Positions 49,303 to 54,676 of a stretch of 54,676 bases of DNA are shown here, piece after piece. This DNA is from Dulcicalothrix desertica PCC 7102. Lineage in GTDB: Bacteria; Cyanobacteriota; Cyanobacteriia; Cyanobacteriales; Nostocaceae. The notes under the pieces are model-generated. The model was not told the DNA's origin. It made no database searches and saw only the letters and a program-made list of their open reading frames with translations. Numbering within the stretch: position 1 is the first letter of the stretch; each line of letters opens with the position of its first letter. The stretch covers positions 1 to 54,676 of the forward strand of contig NZ_RSCL01000025.1 in assembly GCF_003991905.1 (NCBI RefSeq), read 5' to 3'. The position numbers were made by a program, and so were the translations under genes.

Positions 49303-50235
49303 CTACTTTAAATTAACAATTAAACTATTTGTTTTGCTATACCCTAAAGAAAGATGTTTCCATTGAGATAGTATTTGAGTAATTCTACGTTTGCTTCTTT
49401 CTTTTTTTAAGGCTTCTAGGGGTGTGCGAACGGATGATACTGCTTGCTGTCGAAATTCTAGGTTTGGTTTTCCAGCTATTTTTAAGCCTTTTTCCAAGTT
49501 TATAATTAATGTGTCTAAGTCTTTTGTAGATACCTTGTTTACTGTTTCTTGTGCGTTTGTGGCTATACTCCCTAATGCATACGCAGCACTATGTCGTACT
49601 GATATATCTTTATCTTCCATGCTTGTGACTAAAGCGGGTAGTGATGAGAGCGCACGTACTCCAATATTTCCTAATGCTGTCGCTGCTGTTAATCTCACCC
49701 AAGTTTCTTGATCTTTTAGAGTTTCAGTCAAAGTGGGAACTGCACTTTCCGCATAATTACCAAGGCGAGTTAATCCGTGTGCTGCATTATAACGTACAGA
49801 TGCGTTTTCGTGTTTTAAATTAGCTACCAAGTAAGGTATCATGGCTCGTTTGCCGATACTGCCAAATGCTTCTACTGCGGCAGAGCGAACTTTTGGGTCT
49901 TTGTCTTGTAATGCTCTTGATAGTGCTGGTAAAGCTGGCGCCGCATCATTGCCTATTTGAGCTAATGCAGTAGCAGCAGCAGCACGGACTTCAGGGTTTT
50001 GATGCTGTTGTAGTGCCGTAATTAAAGCCTGAACTGCGGGTTTACCTATATTTACTAATGATTTTTGTGCTTGCTGGCTTTGGTTCGGGTTGCTTAGTTG
50101 CTGGATATACGAATTTATTTGTGATGGGTTGGTTGATTGTGCTAAAACTGAGTGCGAAAATAACGGTGTGATAAATAAGGGTGATATAGCAATTAATATT
50201 GAGGCTTTACGTGACGCGCGGGAAATAGTTTTCAT
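49303..50235 (-). CDS. secreted HEAT-repeat protein
   Basis: A 310-residue protein. Residues 1-33 are a signal peptide (ASILIAISPLFITPLFSHSV, then LAQS). From about 60 to 230 come five or six HEAT-like repeats of about 35 residues, with the pattern PALPALSRALQDKDPKVRSA and AVEAFGSIG, PTLTETLKDQETWVRLTAAT and ALGNIG. The last 70 residues are charged. Such repeats usually mediate protein-protein contacts; phycobilisome lyase relatives lack this signal peptide, so a periplasmic scaffold is more likely. No catalytic residues. Confidence 0.85.
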   Translation of the reverse strand: MKTISRASRKASILIAISPLFITPLFSHSVLAQSTNPSQINSYIQQLSNPNQSQQAQKSLVNIGKPAVQALITALQQHQNPEVRAAAATALAQIGNDAAPALPALSRALQDKDPKVRSAAVEAFGSIGKRAMIPYLVANLKHENASVRYNAAHGLTRLGNYAESAVPTLTETLKDQETWVRLTAATALGNIGVRALSSLPALVTSMEDKDISVRHSAAYALGSIATNAQETVNKVSTKDLDTLIINLEKGLKIAGKPNLEFRQQAVSSVRTPLEALKKERSKRRITQILSQWKHLSLGYSKTNSLIVNLK

Positions 50236-50321
50236 ATATCTTATTAAATACTAGCTACTGTTTGAAGCATCTAAGAATAATAACGAACTTTACTGTAATT
50301 TGTTTCTGGACTCTCCTCTTC

Positions 50322-50390
50322 TCTGCGCTCTCTGTGTCTCTGTGGTAAAAAATTATTTCACCACAGAGACATGGAGGACACAGAGAGAGA
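50322..50390. repeat. CTCTGTGG inverted repeat
   Basis: CTCTCTGTGTCTCTGTGGT on the left pairs with CACCACAGAGAC and the following GACACAGAGAGAG on the right, around an AAAAATTATTT loop. This is the fullest copy in the window of the repeat also seen at 11411, 31944 and 37888. It sits between two leftward genes. Confidence 0.65.
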
Positions 50391-50426
50391 AAATAAAAAG
50401 CCTCCCTAATCTAAAGATGGGAGGCT
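50388..50426 (-). terminator. rho-independent terminator of the 1046-residue repeat protein gene
   Basis: On the minus strand AGCCTCCC-ATCTTTAGATTA-GGGAGGCT (50399-50426) forms a stem followed by TTTTTATTTT. It lies 30 bases after the stop at 50456. Confidence 0.75.
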
Positions 50427-50455
50427 GGTATTGAGATTAAGGGGGAGATAAGGGG

Positions 50456-53400
50456 TTATATCAATAAAGCTGTGGCTGCCACGGCGCCTGCAATTGCTGA
50501 GAAAATAGCGGAGACAACTGCTGTGAGGAATAGCCACCAAGCGGCATTGGCTGCGGCTTTACGGGTTTCTTCGGCTTGGCGTTGTGCTTGTTGTTTAACG
50601 TCTTCTAGGCGCCGTTGTGCTTCGTGTTGAATACGTTCTGCACGTTGTAATACGTTGTTGCGTGCGCGCTCTACTTGGTCAATAACTCGGTTGACATCAT
50701 CTTGAGAGATGTCATCACGAGAACTCATTATTGCAACCAAGGTTTCACGGTTAAACGATTGCAAACGGTCTTTTAATGCATCAAATCCTGCTTGTGGGTC
50801 ATCGATCAACTTACGAACGTCGCGTTTGATGCCATCGTAGTTTAATTCTGGACGGTCAAGCGAATTTAGGTAGTTACGAATTTTTCCGAATACTCCATCG
50901 ATTGCGTCTTGGATGCGTCGTTGTATTCCTCGTACTTGCTCGACAAATTGGTCGCGCACCGAGAAGATGTTATCTGCGATTTGTTCAGCTTCGGTATCTG
51001 TAATATCTTCACGAATTTTGAGCAGCGCTACTATTGTGTCGCGGTCAAAGTGTGAAAGACGCTCGGATATAGTGTCTACTCCAACTCGTGGGTCGTGTAG
51101 TAGTAAATTCAAGTCACGTTTGATACCTTCTGGATTGAGTTCTTCTTTACCTGTTTGGCGCAAATACTCTTGCAGGTAAGCTTGGAAGGTTTCTACTCGT
51201 TGCTGTGTACGAGTGGCAATTCGACGTGGGGCGCCTATAATGTCACGAATCGAAGTTTGTACCGAATCGATAACTTGGTTAACTTGTTCTTCGCTTAAAT
51301 CGCGTCGCTGTGATAGTAATTGTACGAGGGTATCTCTATCAACGTTAGACAAGCGATTACGTAAAGCAATTACACCTTCTTGGGGGTTTTGGAACAGTTT
51401 GTTTAAGTCGCGCTGAATACCTTCGGGGTTTAATTCATCTTTGCCTGTTTTCCGTAGGTAATCTGTTAGCGTAGCTGTTACGTTGTCGTATTGTTCTTTG
51501 GCTTTGTCAGCTATTGCTGACGGCGCCTTTTGAACATTATGCCACGACTCTGAAACTGTATTTATAATTTGATTTGCTTCACTTTCCGTCATATCTTGAC
51601 GTTGCGTGAGCAATTTAACGAGAGTATCACGGTCAAATCGAGATAAACGCGCTTGAATTGCCGAAAGTCCAGCTTGCGGGTCATCAAGTAATCTTTTTAG
51701 GTCTGCACGAATAGCATCAGGGTTTAGTTCTGATTTACCAGTATTTCGCAGGTAGGATTCTAAATTCAACCATAAAGTTTCAGCTTGATACTTAGCTTGC
51801 TCTGCTAGTCCTTTTGACTCAATTAAAGCTTGGTCGCGCTGTTTTTCTAACAATTCGACAACATAGGTAGCTTCGCGAGGTTGAATATCATTCCGTTCGA
51901 GTAAAATATCAAGCATTTGCTGACGGTCAAGTATTGATAACCGTCGTGATAACGTTTCGTAGTCTGCGTTTTTGTCTTCGAGTATGGGTTTAAAGTCTCT
52001 CTCAATAGCTTCGGGTGTAAAGTTGTCTTTGGGAGTGACGAGCAAATAACTTTCGACTCGACGCTGCAAGTCAAGCACTATTTCCCGCTCTTCTGCTGCT
52101 GTGACGCTTACTAAAACTTCTTGACGAACTGCTTCGAGTTTGTCGGCAATACGTTGAATTTCGGTTTGTGTCAACAACCCACGTTGCTGAAGAATATTTA
52201 TAAAGTCGTTACGTCCAAGACTTTCTACTTCTTGACGGACTCTTGCAGGGTCAGCAGCAGGGTCATATATAACGTCGCGGAATTCTTGAGCGATTTTTTC
52301 GTTACTTAACTGCCATGCGTAGGTGTTGAGTAAATAATTTTCAACGTCCGCACGAATTGCGCTAAAAGGTTGAGATGGCGTTGGTATACCTAGTTTATCT
52401 GCTTGGTTACTAACTTTATCTTTGGCTTGACTTAAGGTGCCTATAATTTTCTCAACATCAAAATCAGATAAATCTGTACGTCCTAGTACAATACCCGATA
52501 ACGTTGAAAATCCTTGTTGTAGTGTTCTTTGCAGTGGACCAGGAGTTGCTTCTTTGGCAGCTCTATTATCAGATTGTTTTGCTGAACGTGTTTCTGCAAT
52601 TAAAGCTTCTAACTTAGCGTTCAGTTCATCTGTTTTAGTTTGTCCTGGTGGTAAAGATTTGAGGTAATCAACTAACTCACCCAAACGGTCTTTCTGAGGT
52701 TGTTGACCAACTACTTGCTGCCATACTCCATATAATGTATCCGCAATACGATTTGCATCACGTTTGGAAATGTCAGTACGTTCGCTAACTAAACTAATAA
52801 ATTTGTCTTTATCAATATGGCGAAGGTCACTACCTGCAATGTCTTTTAACTGAGGGTCATTGAGTAATTTTTCAAATTCGCTTCTTATTTTACCCAAATC
52901 TAACTCAGGTGGACGAAGCATTTCCAGATAATCTTCAATATTATCTCGGATATGACCTGGGTCAATGGCGCCACCAAACTCTCTGCGTACAGCTGCTGCT
53001 GCTGCTTCTGCTGTTGAGACTACTTGATTATTCACTGCTTTGGCGCCTAATGCGGCAGTAGCAGTACCCATAATCGCTTGCAGTCCGGATGTTGCAGTAT
53101 TGACGACGTTACCAATTAAAGAACCTACCGTTGTAGAACTTACCCATACTAAAAGTAAAAAGTAGGCGCCCCAAATTACTAGCCCTAATATTGCACCCAA
53201 TCCAGGACTAAGAACTAATAAGCTGAGTTTAACTGCAAGAAACGATGCAATAGCTAGTGCAATCGTGACGGTAACCAAAGTCCACATACCCACAGCAGTT
53301 CCAATTTTACGGATTGTCCCGCCAAAACTGCCTGCTTCATTATGGGTCGAATGTGAGTCGGAGTCAGAGGAACGTCCTAAATAGGTAATACCAGCGGCAA

Positions 53401-53596
53401 CCGATAAATTTGTTAAAACTAGTTGAATTGCAAAAGCCAAAATCACACCAGCGATTAGAGCTACAAAGAACCGGGGGCCTGCTGTAACCACCGAAGCTTG
53501 CGCTGGTGAGATTTGTGAGGTGTCTATTGGCGCCGCTTGCATAAACCACAATAGTGGCTTAATACTGAACAGCCTTATATCTAATTTATCAAACAT
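50456..53596 (-). CDS. large membrane-anchored repeat protein
   Basis: A protein of 1046 residues; the ATG at 53596 (MFDKLDIRLFSIKPLLWFMQ) is chosen because GAGGAAG precedes it at proper distance. The N-terminal 180 residues contain three or four membrane helices (FFVALIAGVILAFAIQLVLT, LVTVTIALAIASFLAVKLSL). About seven tandem units of about 100 residues follow, each with a [KR]xELN-P-[ED]-GI-[KR]-DL line (for example ELNPEGIKRDLNLLLHDP) and a F-DRDTLVxLLxxRxDI line, then an I-D/N-V helix. A membrane helix (WWLFLTAVVSAIFSAIAGAV) ends the protein. Neighbouring repeats are linked by coiled-coil-like helices. I do not recognise a named family. It probably spans or lines a membrane; the role is unknown. 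Divergent from the hlip genes. Confidence 0.85.
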   Translation of the reverse strand: MFDKLDIRLFSIKPLLWFMQAAPIDTSQISPAQASVVTAGPRFFVALIAGVILAFAIQLVLTNLSVAAGITYLGRSSDSDSHSTHNEAGSFGGTIRKIGTAVGMWTLVTVTIALAIASFLAVKLSLLVLSPGLGAILGLVIWGAYFLLLVWVSSTTVGSLIGNVVNTATSGLQAIMGTATAALGAKAVNNQVVSTAEAAAAAVRREFGGAIDPGHIRDNIEDYLEMLRPPELDLGKIRSEFEKLLNDPQLKDIAGSDLRHIDKDKFISLVSERTDISKRDANRIADTLYGVWQQVVGQQPQKDRLGELVDYLKSLPPGQTKTDELNAKLEALIAETRSAKQSDNRAAKEATPGPLQRTLQQGFSTLSGIVLGRTDLSDFDVEKIIGTLSQAKDKVSNQADKLGIPTPSQPFSAIRADVENYLLNTYAWQLSNEKIAQEFRDVIYDPAADPARVRQEVESLGRNDFINILQQRGLLTQTEIQRIADKLEAVRQEVLVSVTAAEEREIVLDLQRRVESYLLVTPKDNFTPEAIERDFKPILEDKNADYETLSRRLSILDRQQMLDILLERNDIQPREATYVVELLEKQRDQALIESKGLAEQAKYQAETLWLNLESYLRNTGKSELNPDAIRADLKRLLDDPQAGLSAIQARLSRFDRDTLVKLLTQRQDMTESEANQIINTVSESWHNVQKAPSAIADKAKEQYDNVTATLTDYLRKTGKDELNPEGIQRDLNKLFQNPQEGVIALRNRLSNVDRDTLVQLLSQRRDLSEEQVNQVIDSVQTSIRDIIGAPRRIATRTQQRVETFQAYLQEYLRQTGKEELNPEGIKRDLNLLLHDPRVGVDTISERLSHFDRDTIVALLKIREDITDTEAEQIADNIFSVRDQFVEQVRGIQRRIQDAIDGVFGKIRNYLNSLDRPELNYDGIKRDVRKLIDDPQAGFDALKDRLQSFNRETLVAIMSSRDDISQDDVNRVIDQVERARNNVLQRAERIQHEAQRRLEDVKQQAQRQAEETRKAAANAAWWLFLTAVVSAIFSAIAGAVAATALLI

Positions 53597-53846
53597 TGTA
53601 TCTGCTTCCTCTAATCCTATTAAAACATCGGTGGATAAAATTACATAAGGGAAAGTTATTGTATGGATTGACCCAACTCTTAAGTAATAGAATCGGCTAT
53701 ACAACACCTTTTGGGCATCTCTCGCTAGTTTGAACCCTACCTCCAGCGTTAGATAGAAATGTCATCATCTTTAGTCCAAAGGCGCCACTTTGTATCAAAA
53801 ATAGGCGCCTGTCGCTAAGAAACCGTGTTTTTAGTATCAACCGAAT

Positions 53847-53873
53847 GTTACATTCGTTACATTTCGTTACATT
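53847..53873 (+). promoter_or_regulatory. HLR1-like direct repeats (RpaB site) upstream of hlip genes
   Basis: GTTACATT occurs three times, at 53847, 53856 and 53866. The last two are separated by two bases, which fits the HLR1 consensus (G/T)TTACA(T/A)(T/A) twice with a 2-base gap, bound by RpaB. It lies 230 bases upstream of the first hlip start. The gap 53597-54102 has no gene; two GGCGCC hexamers lie at about 53781 and 53803. Confidence 0.7.
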
Positions 53874-54102
53874 TTGTTTTTTTTAACATCCTATGGGTGG
53901 ATATTTTCACGTAAATACTATTGAAAACAATAGTCCACAAGTGCGTGCATGTTGTGCCTGTAGACAGAAACCAAAAAACTTTTTAAAAGTTAAATTAAAG
54001 ACAACAGAAAAACAACAGCCGACTAATTAGATAAAAAACTAATTAGATTAAGAAATTAGGCTAAAACATTGCGCTCGATAATGAAATTTAGGGGAAATGA
54101 AA

Positions 54103-54315
54103 ATGGAAACTCGTGAAACTCGTCCATCAAGTGATTTACCAGCGGTAGCTAAAGAATATAACGGTGTTGACCGCAACGCTTTTCTTTTCGGTTTTACTCC
54201 TCAAGCGGAGTTATGGAATGGTCGCTTGGCAGCAATTGGATTCCTCGCTTACTTGCTTTGGGACTTAGCAGGATACAGCGTTTTACGTGACGTATTGCAC
54301 TTCATCGGTTACTAA
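54103..54315 (+). CDS. high-light-inducible protein (Hlip), copy 1
   Basis: A 70-residue single-helix chlorophyll a/b-binding-like protein. The helix FTPQAELWNGRLAAIGFLAY carries the ExxNxR chlorophyll-binding motif (E-L-W-N-G-R) of the family. The ATG at 54103 aligns with copy 2 and follows GGGGAAA at proper distance; an ATG two codons earlier is too close to it. Such proteins protect photosystems and carry pigment under high light. An RpaB-type box is upstream. It is the first of two near-identical tandem genes. Confidence 0.93.
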   Translation: METRETRPSSDLPAVAKEYNGVDRNAFLFGFTPQAELWNGRLAAIGFLAYLLWDLAGYSVLRDVLHFIGY

Positions 54316-54321
54316 CTAATA

Positions 54322-54386
54322 AGAAACCGGGTTTCTACGCAAAATCTTGTTTTTATTACAACATATCAACAAGAAACCCGGTTTCT
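54322..54386. repeat. AGAAACCGGGTTTCT inverted repeat between hlip genes
   Basis: AGAAACCGGGTTTCT (54322-54336) and AGAAACCCGGTTTCT (54372-54386) are exact reverse complements. The first unit recurs after the second hlip gene at about 54652-54665, so the gene and its repeat were duplicated together. This is a frequent cyanobacterial intergenic repeat type; it may form a weak terminator. Confidence 0.75.
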
Positions 54387-54431
54387 CAAGCCTATTACTA
54401 ATTACCCAATACCTAACATCGGAGAAAGAAA

Positions 54432-54644
54432 ATGGAAACTCGCGAAACTCGTCCTTCAAGTGATTTACCAGCAGTAGCTAAAGAATATAACGGTGTAGAC
54501 CGCAACGCATTTCTTTTCGGTTTTACTCCTCAAGCAGAATTATGGAATGGTCGCTTGGCAGCAATTGGATTCCTCGCTTACTTGCTTTGGGACTTAGCTG
54601 GTTACAGTGTATTACGTGACGTATTGCACTTAATTGGTTACTAA
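54432..54644 (+). CDS. high-light-inducible protein (Hlip), copy 2
   Basis: A 70-residue protein identical to copy 1 over the aligned length except for one residue near the end (VLHLIGY instead of VLHFIGY). It has the same ExxNxR motif and single membrane helix. It starts ATG at 54432 after GGAGAAAGAAA, a good Shine-Dalgarno. It lies 116 bases after copy 1 and may be co-transcribed or read from the same HLR1-controlled promoter. Differences at synonymous positions show the duplication is not brand new. Confidence 0.93.
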   Translation: METRETRPSSDLPAVAKEYNGVDRNAFLFGFTPQAELWNGRLAAIGFLAYLLWDLAGYSVLRDVLHLIGY

Positions 54645-54676
54645 CTAATCATAAACCGGGTTTCTATGCAAAATAT

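Overview
The window looks like chromosomal DNA of a filamentous, probably heterocyst-forming cyanobacterium (Nostocales type). The evidence is two high-light-inducible protein genes behind an HLR1/RpaB-type box, a cyanobacterial NdhA, a DevB-DevC-DevA exporter, glycolate dehydrogenase subunits GlcE and GlcF, a WGxxGxxG-type surface protein, and the short hairpin repeats that litter such genomes. Base composition is AT-rich. The hexamer GGCGCC is strikingly over-represented: I counted about 70 copies by eye, against 2-3 expected from composition. The usual cyanobacterial palindrome GCGATCGC was seen only once (about 27006). No rRNA, tRNA or CRISPR array was found.

Region 1 (1-28.2 kb) is an accessory region of small transcription units, most facing their own regulator. 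It holds five intact TetR-type genes, two AraC, one LysR and one Crp/Fnr. Their likely targets are a lipoprotein cupin, two GST-like proteins, an SMR-like exporter, a hotdog thioesterase, an SDR oxidoreductase, Coq4, an orphan DevC and a complete DevBCA exporter. A LysA-like decarboxylase and a DapF-like epimerase, in which both catalytic cysteines are serine, form a probable operon with the LysR gene. One promoter/operator cassette, built on 16-bp imperfect TACC...GGTA palindromes, occurs four times (about 1.9, 9.2, 11.55 and 14.06 kb). Gene debris (fragments of TetR, cupin, GST, DevB and GNAT) shows repeated local duplication and decay. A solitary ndhA lies at 22 kb.

Region 2 (28.4-37.7 kb) resembles a defence and toxin island. 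It contains an unknown protein with a possible nuclease motif and, divergent to it, an OLD/RecF-like ATPase overlapping a TOPRIM-like gene that is frameshifted at a run of seven C. It also holds a DUF4058 gene broken by one stop codon. Its most interesting element is a two-gene unit: an SF1 helicase with an N-terminal RelE/ParE-like domain, followed with no gap by a membrane-tailed coiled-coil protein. A VOC protein, a solitary DUF433 antitoxin and a MazF-type toxin-antitoxin pair follow, the last three flanked by two remnants of a DUF6745-like gene. Two 107-bp MITE-like copies lie in this region.

Region 3 (38-54.7 kb) is closer to core genome. glcF and glcE are separated by a TnpB element and repeats. 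Then come a CBS-PAS-PAS histidine kinase with a REC-histidine kinase partner, an orphan CysA-type ATPase, the Gly/Thr-repeat WGxxGxxG protein, a secreted HEAT-repeat protein, a 1046-residue membrane protein built of about 100-residue repeats, and the tandem hlip genes at the right edge.
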